64,000 nt of DNA, taken from the NCBI GenBank assembly GCA_000328365.1, contig KB293808.1, forward strand, positions 304,114 through 368,113. Reading direction: 5' to 3'. This document shows, one piece after another, positions 46,283-59,200 of the stretch. Numbering within the stretch: position 1 is the first letter of the stretch; each line of letters starts with the position of its first letter. The DNA is from Capitella teleta (taxonomy: Eukaryota > Annelida > Polychaeta > Capitellidae). The translations under genes were made by a program, and so were the position numbers. The notes beneath the pieces were generated by a model. That model saw nothing but the letters and a program-made list of their open reading frames with translations, was not told where the DNA came from and did no database searches.

Positions 46283-48838
46283 TTATGCACAGAGTTGATC
46301 CAGGACCTGATTTGCGACGTTCTCTGGGGAGTCTATGGAGTCCATTATGATGACGTGCTCACTCGTAGGATTAGAGGCGACCCCATTTATCTCGGCCATG
46401 TTCACATTTTCCCCAACAGCCACAACGTACATCTCGATGCCTAAGGCCTTAGCTTCGTTGGCTCGCTGAATTAACTGCAATTGAGAATGGAAATTGGTGC
46501 ATGGCATTGCTTATTCTGCGTATCATGCACTGTGGTATTGTATAGTCACCAGGTGCATGTAGAATTATACTGAGCAATAAAAGAAACTATACAGTTTTAT
46601 ATTTTTTGTATCATGGCCTTAGAGGAATTTGAACTCTTCCTAATCAGTTACATGTATCCTAAATGGTCACACAATGAATTCATGAAGAGAAAAGAGGAAC
46701 AGTGTGCTTGGTTGAACAACAATAGTGATGAACAAAGAAAGTTCTTCATTTCGGATATCTCAAAAAAATCATGCATGGAAATTAATCAAACATTCATCCT
46801 TCTTTTTTCGACGGTTTGCGAGTTGTTTGCCACCTTTCGTTTCTCAATGCACCCTCTAAGCTCGTTGGAAAGAGGGTGCGCTCTAGAGGGATAATTCAGA
46901 CTGCCTTTACGGCAAAACATGTTTCTCGCTTTTTAACTGTACCAGGGCTAGACTGCTCACCCTCCGTCTGCGCGTCACCACCATAGGGATAGTGGAAGAT
47001 CGATCCAAGTCTGGGAGACCTCGGGTTACGACAAGGAGGCAGGATCCTGCAATCCTGTTGAGTCACATCCAAGACCGTTTCTGTCCCTCTATCGGACAGC
47101 AAACGACATTCTCGGATCCCACGGACCCCCACCCACTATGTGGGTAAACAGTTCGACATTGACTTCAGAACGCGTGTGTTTTTTTTTCTCTCTCGAAAAT
47201 GTGTGATTTTGCGTTATGACCCATACCCCAAATTCAACACCCTTGTTGATTCCAGGTATCCGCCAGAAACTTTTCCGAATAATTAATCATAGATGGATAC
47301 CTAACACACCCACTAATCATCTGTAATCATTTAGTTTGCACTACTCTATAAGCTTTTAAAGACATGTATAGTTTCTTTTGTTGCGCAGTAAATATGTAAC
47401 TGTTTACAATGTTCACCCAGCGGAGGAATTAGTTGAAGTTAGCACTGGAGCCAAATCAAGCTGAAATCTGACCTTGGCGGAGTTTCCATTTGTTTGTCCG
47501 TCCGTGACCAGAATACCGACGTTGTTGATGCCAGGCCTATCCCCTCTGCTTGACACAAACACATTTTCATACATCATTTTGATGAAATCGAAATTGTTCG
47601 ATGTTCCAGCCGTCTTGTATGACAAAGCATTCAGGATGCTTGATTTCCTCTCGTAAGTATCCAGATAGAAGTCGATGGCTGCACTTTTGACCAAGTACAA
47701 ATTGGCGACCCTAGCTCTGTCCGAGCCAATCGGAAGGCCGAACACAATCTCGGCAGTGGTATCCAGAATGGAGTCATAGATGCTCCCAAGATCACCGGAG
47801 AAGTCCAAAAGGAAAGCAACATCCATTGATCTAGTACACCCTGTATTTGGAGAAAAAATATGTTAAAATTTGAGACCCAAACATTGGCGCAAAGACTCAT
47901 TGGCTGCATGCTCACTTCTCTCGCAATTTCTTCCGGTGTAATCGATGGCGCAGTTACATTCATACTTCTTTAACTGATCAACGCAAACTCCTCCGTTCTG
48001 ACAAGGGTTGCTTTCACAATAATCCACATCTGAATAGATTAATCACGGTTATAGAATGTGACCAAGATTACTAGTGTTTTACCATCACAAACAGAATTCA
48101 CAAGCTCGTCGACAATGTCAGGCAGGTCGCGGTATGAAGTCGCTTTGAAAACAGTCTCAGCTGGCGGGTCGGATGCAATTCCTTCCATTTCGTATCGATT
48201 GACGCTGTCACCAATGCCAACCACAATGACATGGACACCGGATTCACGCACTTGTATTGCTTTTGGCACTGTGGCGTCGGCATTGATGTTCGAATTTCCG
48301 TCCGTGAGAACGATGACGATGTTGTTGGCGCCTTCCCTTCCACCGTTTTCAACGCTGAATGAGTTCATCTAAGAGGAATATGCGACGTGACTGTAATTTG
48401 AATACTGATGCATCCTCACCAGGAGGTCCATTGAAGCTGATGTGTGAGTTCTACCTCCACTGAATTGGATCTTACTTATGGCAGAAATGACATCTTGTTT
48501 GGTGTTGAAATCTTTCAGGTTGAACTCGACAGTAGCTGAGTCACTGAACTTGATTGCTCCCACACGTGTCTGATCTGAATTTAAAAAAGTGAGACGATAT
48601 TATTAATTGGTATAATAAATTTATATTCATAAGGCGTAAAATACATTAAAAATGCTTTAAACGCCATAATACCCACATGTGCGTACTGGTCAAATGTAAA
48701 AAATGATGTGCTTTAAAAAGATGATTTTTTAAACGGGATTAAAAAATATTGAGTGAAGGTACATGGAGGGGCAGATAATTTCACGAGTTGGATGCAACAA
48801 TATAAAAGGCTGAAGATTGAATAAAAGCAAAATGCGAA

Positions 48839-48935
<97 letters not shown>

Positions 48936-51900
48936 GATTAATTAATTAAAAAATGATTTAACCACCCAGCTGCCCACTGTTCACCTGGCCCGATGTCTAA
49001 GTCTTCAATCATATCAATGATCCAGTCAAGAATGAATGGAAACCTCTCGCTTCGAATGGATCCCGAGGAGTCGATTACATAGATGATGTCTAGCATCGAT
49101 GTGCAGGCTGAATAATAACAGTGTTTTATTGGTGACTAAAAGCTCTCTTTTTGAGCCAACCTCTTTCGCAATTCACTCCTTGGGTTCCCGCTGGACAGAT
49201 GCACTCGTAACTGTTCACCAAATCCCGACATTCAGCGCCCTCTGGACATGGACCAGAGTCACACTCATTCACATCTGCAATTGCATTATTACATAACACC
49301 TGGATTCGCACTGATAGCAGTACCATCACAAAGAGCATCCAGAAGCGAATCCTGGATATCCATCAAATTGTCGAACCCACGGACAGTGAACACATTGGCA
49401 CTGGTTGGATAACTCCCAATGGTCTCCAATTCACTTTGCTTAGCTCTGTATTGATAAAGTTTACAATCAAGTGTTTGTGTAACGAGGGGCACATACCCTG
49501 CTCCTATACCAACAGCCATCATTTGGATACCTGCGTCTCTGTTCGTAATTGCTTCATGCCATGTTTCATCCGTGTCGTCAGTCTGACCGTCCAGGAATAC
49601 AATACCGACATTCTTTACATCTGGTCGGTCACCATTGGCCTCCGTGAACACGTCCTCTCGCATCGTGCTGATCGCAGCGGCAGCGTTGGTCGTTCCTCCT
49701 GTGTAGAATGTTGTCAGTCCATTCATCAGATCGAGTTTACTCGAGTGGTCTTTAAGGTAGAACCGAACCTGCATTTGCATGTATGTTAATCATAGCTTCA
49801 GAGCCAACTCCTATTCTTACCTCAGCTTTATTTCCAAAAGACTCTAGGCTTAATTTGCTGTCCAAATCGAAGTTCATTCCAACTACGATTTCTCGGACAA
49901 AATTAACTTCCTTTCGGTAGTTGGACTTTCCTGGATGACACGTGGGCTTAATAATCTCGAACCTTTTGCATATATTCCCAACTCACCCACGGAACCAGAC
50001 GCATCCAGAGCAATCGCGAGGTCAATTGGAGTTTTACACGCTGCAACAGAAAACAGAGAAGGTTATCAATACTATTTGTGTGATCGTCCTACATCTCTCG
50101 CAAGTCCTTCCACCGAAGCCAGAGGGGCAGCTGCAGATGTATGCCAGCACTGCGTCGATGCAGGTTCCTCCGTTCAGACATGGATTACTCTCACATTCGT
50201 TCACATCTGGTTCATAATAATTAAAACTAGAAATGAACATCGCGGGACTGCTCACTGTTGCACATGATATTCAGAACACCATCCGTCTGGGCCATCAGAT
50301 CTTCATAACTTTTGACGTTGATTCGGTTTCCTTCATGAGGGTAGCTAGCAATGCCGTTCAGTTCCTCCTCGTCCGTCCACCCACCGACGCCTATGCTGAT
50401 GATATGGACGCCTGACTTCTTCAGCTGGATCGAGATATAATCATGCAAGAATAGCTGGCATTGTTGAGCTAACCTTGTAGGCTTCATCAATTGTGATATC
50501 CTTGTCATTTGACCCGCCATCAGTCACCACAACCACGAGATTCGGCGAGTCCTTTCGATCACCGTTTGCCTCCGTGAACATAGTTTCCCTGCAATACCTC
50601 AGAGCAGCCGCTGTGTTTGTCGTACCGCGTGAAAATGTGATCTCATTCACAGCGTTGCCGATGTCGATGCGGTTGCTGAAATCGACCTAAGTACAACCAA
50701 TATAAAACCTTCAGAGGAGCTCACTTGTATTTGTCCAGGGCGAATTGCGGATATGCGTCATCAGCGAAGGTCACGATGCCCACTCGGACATTTCCCGTGT
50801 CGACGTCGAGCAGTGAAACCGTTTTCTGCATGAAGTTCCGAACCATCTCGAAGTTCTCTTCGTTGATCGATCCGCTGGCATCGACGACAAAGACCAGGTC
50901 ACCAGGGTCACTGCATTCTGTTCATTATACCAATTAGCGTTTGCGATATTTATTTTCAACTGCAATATTATTATAATATTAAAATCGAATGTGTTTGCTG
51001 TAATACAAAATTATTATGCGTTAATCGCTGTACATTGTTAGTAATTTAATCAGTAGTAGTTAGCTATACTCACACCCGCTTTATTTATCTGTACGGTGAG
51101 CGAAGCATGATTAAACGAATGCGTGGGTGAGAGATAAACTTGTTGGGTTAAACATGGACATTCTAGCCTACCAAACCACATTACCCGGGATGGGCAGCAC
51201 CCAGACCGAGCTGGGTGTCGATGGGGCCGGCGTGGTGGTAGTTGATCGCTGACATGTTTGCTGAATGACTTGATCCAACACGAAGTTCAGACCGCTGAAG
51301 TCACTGACTGGGTGGTAATCCAGAAGGGAATTGGTCACTACCTGCCGCAGGATCGTCTCATTAACCTGTTAATTGAGAAGCGAACACATACAGCGTGACA
51401 GAAAATATTGCAAAGTATTGCAAATAATGCATACCATCCAAGTCCCTCGGACCCAATCACATACATTGTACTGATTCAATAATTGGTGATGTTTTGAAAT
51501 TATTTAGTATTATAGGTATCACAATTTGGACCATGGTTCGATATGTTCAAATCAAACTGGGAAGCAAAGAAAAAAGTGCAACAAAAAAGGCCAGGGTGTC
51601 AGCCTCTCAAAATAATCTGAATCAGTCTGTTTACATATAATTATGATCAAATATAACGATCATATATTCATTCAAAGAAACTTAATTACAAACAAAGATG
51701 CATGACTTAGCGCGATGAGTACAAAGCAGAGCAAAGCCGCATAATCACTGAGTACTTGTTCATTGGGTGAGGCCACCAGGTACCTGGTATATCTGAAGGT
51801 GGGGGCTCTTTTGTTGACGGTGCCACGGTGGTCGTTATGACCGTGGAGGGTGTTATGGTAACAGGAGGGGTGGGGTCCTCCGAGCAGGAGAGACCAATAA

Positions 51901-53052
51901 TCTCTGCACTGAGGTCTTCAAACTCCTCCACGTAGTAATAATCGACTAGAGGGTTGCTGACTATTTCCCTTAGCAAATCATCGTTGACCTGTGTGAGTCA
52001 TATTTATAACAATCGAGCCTTCAGTTTCGTGCTTATACGCATAGCCTGAAATACACTGTGTTTGCTCAATTGCTTAGGCCAGATGAATATGACAATATCA
52101 CAAAGAGACACTGTATTTGTAATTATTAATTATGCATACCCGAATAACAATTTTAAATCTTCACTGATTCTTACTAGATTACTCCGGTTAAGTTCTCTTC
52201 CAGCTCTTGGACAATGTAAACACAATTATGATCATGTTACCTGATTGGTGACCCCGACGGCCGTCAGCCGGACACCCAAGGCCTTTATCCTCTGTGATTC
52301 AGGAATGAGATCCCTTTCTTCTCTGGTCGGAACCCCGTCCGTCACCAGGATTAGGATGTCCGTGACACCTGGCCGATCCCCTCCCAATCCATTGAACACC
52401 TGTGAGCGACCCCTCGGTTACGTCAATGCATTTCTTTCCTCGTATTCTGCACTAACCTGTTGGCGGGCAACTCGCAGACCACCGGTGGTGTTGGTGTTGC
52501 CACCTCGGTAAGCGACATTGCCTACCGCTTCTACTAGCTCATTGATGTCATAATACTCATCCAAGTTGAAATCCAGTTTAGCATTGTTGCCTGTAACGAG
52601 GTGTTTATTGCTTATTATGAGGCATGGTTTGTGATAATTATAAGACGAAAACAGAATAAATATAGTTAATTATGCAAAGAAGGTGTATGAAATATGAAGA
52701 TAGATGAGGATATGGCATATTACACACCGTAGCTGATCACAGCCACGTGAGTTCCATCTTTGCCAACGTTTAATCCTCGAACGATCTCTTGCACAAATTC
52801 CAGAATCGTTCTCCAATTGTCCGGTTGTCCTGTGATAAACATGTCATGATATGTGATAAGAGTAATGGTGTTTACCTTCGATGTTATTGTCCCTAATGCT
52901 TCCAGAATGGTCGATAACCAGAACAATGTCGGCAACGCAATCTGAAATGGACAATTGATGCATGGCCGCAATTGAACCCGAATTGGTTGCTCACTCGCGT
53001 TCAAAAGATGTGCTTGATGCAGCAGAATGACTAGAACTCCGAAGACCAGCAT
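46283..53052 (-). CDS. Secreted five-vWA / three-EGF protein with a duplicated alternative exon
   Basis: Exons, 5' to 3': 52995-53052, 52876-52941, 52728-52829, 52457-52590, 52241-52399, 51784-51988 (alternative 51185-51365), 50725-50917, 50474-50675, 50256-50424, 50093-50206, 49987-50040, 49821-49930, 49497-49768, 49324-49445, 49161-49274, 48985-49107, 48420-48574, 48083-48368, 47916-48029, 47473-47840, 46283-46474. All phases match, giving 1103 residues (1095 with the alternative exon). Order: signal peptide ([16 protein letters not shown]), vWA1, Thr/Pro linker, vWA2, EGF, vWA3, EGF, vWA4, EGF, vWA5. The DxSxS metal site is present in vWA1-4 (IDHSGS, VDASGS, LDASGS, IDSSGS) but changed in vWA5 (LDFSGD). 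EGF modules begin [15 protein letters not shown]-like. It should be an extracellular matrix or adhesion protein of matrilin/collagen-VI-like type. Confidence 0.9.
46890..47160 (+). mobile_element. Tc1-like transposase fragment
   Basis: Plus-strand residues include [20 protein letters not shown] followed by SHIQDRF, the linker and second helix-turn-helix start of Tc1-type transposases ([20 protein letters not shown]). The catalytic part is missing and frames are broken. It sits in the last intron (46475-47472) of the five-vWA gene. Confidence 0.7.
48836..48938. repeat. (AAAT)n tetranucleotide microsatellite
   Basis: About 100 bases of AAAT repeat within the 410-base intron (48575-48984) of the five-vWA gene, one of its few long introns. 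Confidence 0.95.
51185..51365 (-). CDS. Second copy of the vWA1-ending exon (alternative exon)
   Basis: It begins after a clean acceptor (AATTAACAG) in phase 0 with [20 protein letters not shown]. The copy at 51784-51988 begins [20 protein letters not shown]. Each then has a Thr/Pro-rich linker and a phase-1 donor (GTAATG and GTACCT). The lengths are 181 and 205, both one more than a multiple of three, so including both would shift the frame of everything downstream. Either alone joins 52241-52399 to 50725-50917 correctly. The copies differ most in the linker and after the first 20 residues. Confidence 0.75.
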
Positions 53053-53525
53053 CTTGTTCGGACTGAAAATGAAAACACGTTGCATGTAGGTATCACAAAC
53101 GATCTAACATCGAGGCTCTTTATTGGAATAGCACTCTAAAATTGCATTTTCAATTGCGGTATCAGTCAAGGCTTTGAAGTGTGCAACAAACAATGTTAAA
53201 CGCGGATCGAGAAGAACTCTTCAAGTGTTATTCGGAATCGGACAAATCGGTGAATTTTTGTGAAGTATGCATTTCGTGATCTTAAATAACGCAATGTGTT
53301 AAATTTGCTTTTATTTTTGGTAAGTAGCATTCCACAATTTTCACAAGAGAACAGAATTAAAAATTCGATAACAAATTGAGCGATAGGTAAGGGGTATTGA
53401 TTACTTGTCTCATGCAATTGAGGGTAAACGGAGTCTTCCTTTGTCGCCCCCTGTTCTCTTGATGAGCACATTTGCCAAACTGAACACACTCACTTGTTAA
53501 CTTCTCTTTCGTGCGTATAAGCGTC
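53053..53525 (-). promoter_or_regulatory. Candidate 5' UTR exon and promoter of the five-vWA gene
   Basis: An acceptor (TTCATTTTCAG) gives a UTR stub at 53053-53062, ten bases before the start codon. Upstream on the minus strand a donor (AACAA|GTGAGT, exon edge 53494) could end a non-coding first exon starting near 53525. This is inferred from splice motifs; no TATA box is clear. Confidence 0.3.
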
Positions 53526-54398
53526 CTCTACCTCCGCCGTGCTATAAACGATACCAAGCTACCCCGTATTGTTTACAGTCGGAAAGAAGACAGGTCTAAT
53601 GATTGATGCAATTGCATCCCACGTGAGATCTCCACAGTGTCTCACTCATAGCAGGTTGTGAATCTAAGTCATTCTGTCATTTCAGTTCTAATGGCTATTA
53701 CACTAAACTTCCTCATGATGTGTTATTTATAATATTGCTGCCTGACCAATATTTCCTTTGAAGATTTCACCAAAACCGGTAGACTGGAAACACGTATTCA
53801 TAGCTCACCCCCATGAGCGACCCACGCTGCACGATTCACCAAATGCGCTTTAATGGTACTTTACCTTAAATGACCACTGAGCTATTCACTGACCCGTGTG
53901 ATAATTGCACGTTGATCGCATAATCGAGAACTACCTTGAACTAGCAGCCGTTCTACGGGAGAAGCAGGTTGCAGCAAGATAGTTGGCCCATTACTCAATT
54001 GAAGTCATTGTTGATGATGGTGCGTGTCCCCGGTAAAGTTCATGAATTTGAAGAGTTGCATACCATGGTGCTATCACGTTACTGTCTGACACAACTTATG
54101 GCACAAATTGATGGGAACGTTCATTCACTGTAAATAATTATGGTTTGTTATCCATTGGAATCAACATTGTATCATATGTAATCGATCGTTGAATATCAAT
54201 TCTCATAGTCATGTTCAAATAATATTACACCGTCAAGTGAGTTTATATACGTGGTTCAATTTGCTTTCTATTTAACCAGTATTGATATTAATCAAAAGTA
54301 AATATTTTCAGCTGGAAGATCTGCAGACATATTACGTAATTTAATCCTCAATCTGAGTGTGCTACTGACCTTCGCTTGACACCGGACAACACGCTGCG

Positions 54399-54400
<2 letters not shown>

Positions 54401-54454
<54 letters not shown>
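54401..54454. repeat. (GT)n dinucleotide microsatellite
   Basis: 27 GT units without interruption, followed by a run of G. Confidence 0.98.
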
Positions 54455-54456
<2 letters not shown>

Positions 54457-55363
54457 GGGGGGGGGGTCGCTAAATACGTGCGATTCAGTGTTATATTGAC
54501 CATGTGTTAGACAGACATCAGAGGACTGACGGCATTCACACTGTGGTGTAATGCGGGCACGAAGGGATATGTTACTTGGTTTCGGATCAACCTCATTTCT
54601 GATGAATATAAAGCGTCAAAATATGAAACGCATGCTCGTGGAGGCTTTCTATAAATAATTATAGATTATGTAATGAGATCAATAGGTGAGGCGCGCAATA
54701 CTGTGATTGGATAATTTGATAATAAGAGAGCGAAATAGGGAATCACATTCGATGGACAGCATTGAATGCCACAATTGCGATTTCATTAGATTTACAACCC
54801 TTGCGCAATGGCAATGTTGAACGAAATATTTCATGTCATACTAATTTTAATTTTATGAGAGAATGTGTAATGAGAAGTTAATACTACTTTTTGTATATTA
54901 TTATGACCTCTAATGTAAGGCGACGCACACTTTTGTCATAGGTTTAGTTAATTTATTGAGGGCATATACTGCTTCGGCGGTCCAGCCCTCTACATCACAT
55001 TTTATGCAAATGTCTGTTTTATATAAATAAATAAATAACTTTCACTTTCACTTTCAAATAACTTTCACATCTGATGGCATCTGGAATGCTGCATTGATAA
55101 CCTGCTAATTGTATAGTGTAGTGAATACGTGTACCTATAAAAATATCATGAATTTTTACAACAATAATTGTGTAATTAAGCTTATCTCGCCGTGATATTA
55201 TTTATATTCTTTCAAAACCCAGGAAAATCTGTTCGGTTTGTGAGCAAATTAAGTGGTCAGTCAGTGGTCAGCCGACCAGAACAATTGGTTCCTGGATCTT
55301 CATTGTGCACTAAGACTTCTTTGATGCATAGATGCACTTGAACGAACGAATGAATTATTATTA

Positions 55364-55367
<4 letters not shown>

Positions 55368-55395
<28 letters not shown>
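55368..55395. repeat. (AT)n dinucleotide microsatellite
   Basis: A short perfect AT array in the spacer between the two vWA-EGF genes. Confidence 0.95.
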
Positions 55396-56254
55396 TATGT
55401 AATTTGTTCCTATACCATACTGATGGAGAGTATCGCCGAAAATAAATGCAATGTAATGCAATTAATTTGCTTGCTATTTAGTATTCACAAACAAGATAGC
55501 TACATTATAATATTAATTATTATTCAAAATGCTCCAAAAACCGCTTCTTATTAAACAATGAAACAATGATATTGTGTGAAGCAATTATTTTGTGCACTAA
55601 ACCAGTACATCACAGTTAGCTTTAAAACAAACGCAACCACCTGCCTGCTAAACATTCCTGAACAAACACACAAATAACTCCTTTCCTTGCCTCTTCAACC
55701 TACGCACTGCTGATCTTATTCATGTCGATTGCCTGAAATTCTCTCTGAATTTCTTCTTAACGGCCAGCCGACTGTGACTATAAATGGGACGTCGAAGGGT
55801 TTATCTCGGTTCACCCTTTTGGTCTAAGCTCCACGGGGGAAAAATTGCAAAGCCATCTACCAGTATGTGTTAATTTTTTCGGTGATCATTGATATCCAAA
55901 ATCACTGCAACTTTTGAAATACTTAACTTCTTTAACAAGCAGAGTACGTTACATGGAAGTACAAATGCACTTGACCATATTATCCTAATGAGTTTGCTAC
56001 ATTAATTAAAGGACTAGTTCACAATATCGAATATAAATTTTATAGCTATTTTAGACATCCCATGGAGCATAAAGATTGGAACTGGCATAACAGTGTATAT
56101 TGAAATATGGGAGCATATTATCTCGTATAAGTATAAGTATAAGTATATATCTCGTATAATTATGATTTGTTTCTTTTTTTTGTGTGCTGAATAGTTTAAA
56201 ATAAAATGTGAATGAGCACCGAGCACATGCATTTCGAGTTCACGATCAATGACG

Positions 56255-59200
56255 TCATCCGCAGAGCAGAGTCAGTAGTCTGTTCGATTGTTCAATAACT
56301 CCCATTTCGTCTTTGACTCTCAAAATGAACTTATCACTGTTGTCCGTTGCCATGGCAACAATTTCGTCGTTGTTAACATTATCTCCAATAGCGACGACAA
56401 ATAAACTTGCACCGGAAGCTTTAAGCAGATCCGCTTCCGGTATAGTCCTATCCGGAAGTACATTGCTGACTCCGTCAGTAACCACGACAACGACGTTGAT
56501 GGCATCACTCCTATCTCCGCGGTTGCGTTGCAGGACGTCTTGGCGAATAGTTGAGAGTGCTGCTTGGGTGTTGGTCTCTCCCCGGATGCGAATCACAGTG
56601 CTAGCCAGCAGCATGTCCGAGGGGTCAGTGTAAGTGTCCAAATAATACCTGATCTCTGCCTCATCAGAAAACACCACGAGGGAAGCCCTCACTTGGTCAC
56701 GGCCGAAATCGAGGCCACGGATAACATTCTTAAAGAATTCCAAGTCATACGTCCACCCGTCATCAATGCTTCCTGACACGTCCAGCGCAAATGCAATGTC
56801 CATCCTCCGAGCACATCCTGTGGAAACAAAGCAATGTTCTCACTACTGCCAGTACTGGTTTAGCTAGTATATTTACTTTAGGGATACAATGAAATCTGAT
56901 TTTGTCGAATTGTATTGTGATATTGTTGTCAACTTACTTCTGTCACAATGTGTACCAGCAACTCTATCTGAACAGGCGCAGGTATATGATCCAAACCCGT
57001 CAATGCAGACGCCTGCACCACAGTCCACACCTTCGCAATCATTGACATCTGTGTGAAACATACAATTACATGGTACTTGGTGGTTTTATGACTACTTACT
57101 GTTGCACATAGCGGAGAGTACGCCATCTGTCATAACGTTCATGTTCTCGTAGGCAGGCGCAATCAGAACGTTGTCATCGGTCGGTTCGCTTGCAAACGCA
57201 TTCAGAGCTGGGGTATTGATATGGGTTCCCACGCTCATTGTGATAATACGAACTCCTGATGTCTTCAGCGCAATGGCTTCACCCATGGTCAGAGATTGGG
57301 CAACATTGGCTTGGCCATCGGTGAAAATAACCACGAAGTCCTGTTGATGCATTGCATTATTAGCGAGGGTTCATTCGATACAAGAGAATTGCCTACCGGT
57401 ATTCCCCGTCGGTTTGTCTTATCGCCAAATACCTCTTCCCTGGCGACCTTGAAAGCTCCGGTGATGTTGGATTTGCCGCCTACGTGTGAGGTGCGTCTCA
57501 CGGCTTCTAGGTTATCATCAAGAGTGACCCAGGAGTTGAAGTAGAACTGCACGGTTGCCGTGTCCGAGAAGGTCACCAATGCTACTCTGACCTTGCCGTT
57601 CCATATCTCTAAGTTCTCCATGATGCTCACAACCAGTTCTTGAACAGCTCCGAAGTGCTCATGCAAGGTGCTTCCTGAGACATCAAGGATAAATGCAACG
57701 TCAGCAAATCCACTGCACTCTGAGAAAGGAGAAAATTAAACTCAGTTGCGGGGTTCGTTTCAGTTGATTATGTCACCTCTTTCACAAAACCGCCCTGTGA
57801 ACGATTCCTGACAGTAGCAGAAGAAGGTCTGGATGCCATCAACACAGGTTCCTTCATTCATGCAAGGCGTTGAAGCGCACTCATAATCTTCTGTTTCACA
57901 ATAAAGCAATTCATTCTGATTTATATACGTCGTGAATATTTATGTTGCCACTGACCATTGCATACAGCATTTCTGACTTGTGGAACGATGTCATTCAGAT
58001 CTTCAATATCTTGGATGGACCAAATGTTGCGGTCAGATGGCCATGAAGCCAATGCTTTGAGAGATGACTCGTCAACTCCTATGTTGGTTGGAACACCAAT
58101 TGCCATGGTGTGAATTGCATTTATTCGGTTCACGTAGGATTGGTGCCATGACGCGAGGGAATTGTCGGAATGACCGTCGGTGATGATGATGATGATGTTC
58201 GGGCTGTCTGGGTTGGATCCTGGGTGCAGGAAACGAGAATGGAGATGTTAGCTAGCAGCGTTTTCAAACCACATAATCATGTCCTTACACACGTTCCCTG
58301 GTGCGTATTTTATATAAATTTGCCACAGAATAATGCAAGTGAAGGTGAATTCAACTTGGATTTCAAGATCCAGATACATATTAAGAAATATATGAATATA
58401 ACGTACATTAAGGAATGACGTTACACTTTTTGGCCATTAGAATGAACACTTTTTTTCACAAACGCGTCCGGTTTTTGGGCAGTTGCTTGAATTCTCACCT
58501 GAAAGAGTGGTAAAAAGTTGATTTCTCGCAGCAGCAATGGCCGCCGTAGTATCAGTTCGTCTTCCTTTGAAGTATGGTATTGTCATTGCGTCCATCAGAC
58601 CAATGACTCCAGCAGAATTGTGGAAGTCTGTGTACAACTGAAAATATTAGTTTTAATTCAAGTATTGACATTAACTCAAAATTAGAACCTGAGGATTATC
58701 GCTGTACGTCATCAGACTGATCGCTCCTTCGCCGATATTTGGTAAATTAAGGGTGAGTTCTTTAGTGAAATTGACAACTTTTTGAAAGTTTGCAGAACCA
58801 ATACTTGCTGACGAATCAAGAATGATAGCAACATCTGAAGGAACATTACATTCTGAAATACAGCAATGTTTTAATGAAATGTTCCAAGATTGGTGGGCAT
58901 TATTACCGTATTCACAATTGATCCCAGCGTAATTGAAACGACATTGGCAATAGTACATGTCGATGCTGTCAATGCAGACTCCACCGTTGAGACACGGGTT
59001 GCTTTGGCATTCGTTGATGACTGTAAACATATAATATATTAACCAGTGGATGCAATTGTGTAACATACCATTGCATAATTTGTTAGCCAGCTGGCCAAGA
59101 TAGGTGTCAAGATGATCGATGTCATCTGCGTAGACAATGTTGTGGATGTGTTGGTCACTCACAATGGCTTGTAACTCGTATTTGTCCACCCAGTTACCTA

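Larger units (their letters stand above)
53526..56254. other. Spacer between the two vWA-EGF genes
   Basis: No exon is recognised. It contains a (GT)n array at 54401-54454 followed by a G-run, short TTTCAC repeats near 55037-55068, and an (AT)n array at 55368-55395. It should hold the three-EGF/four-vWA gene's 3' UTR at its right end. Confidence 0.5.
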
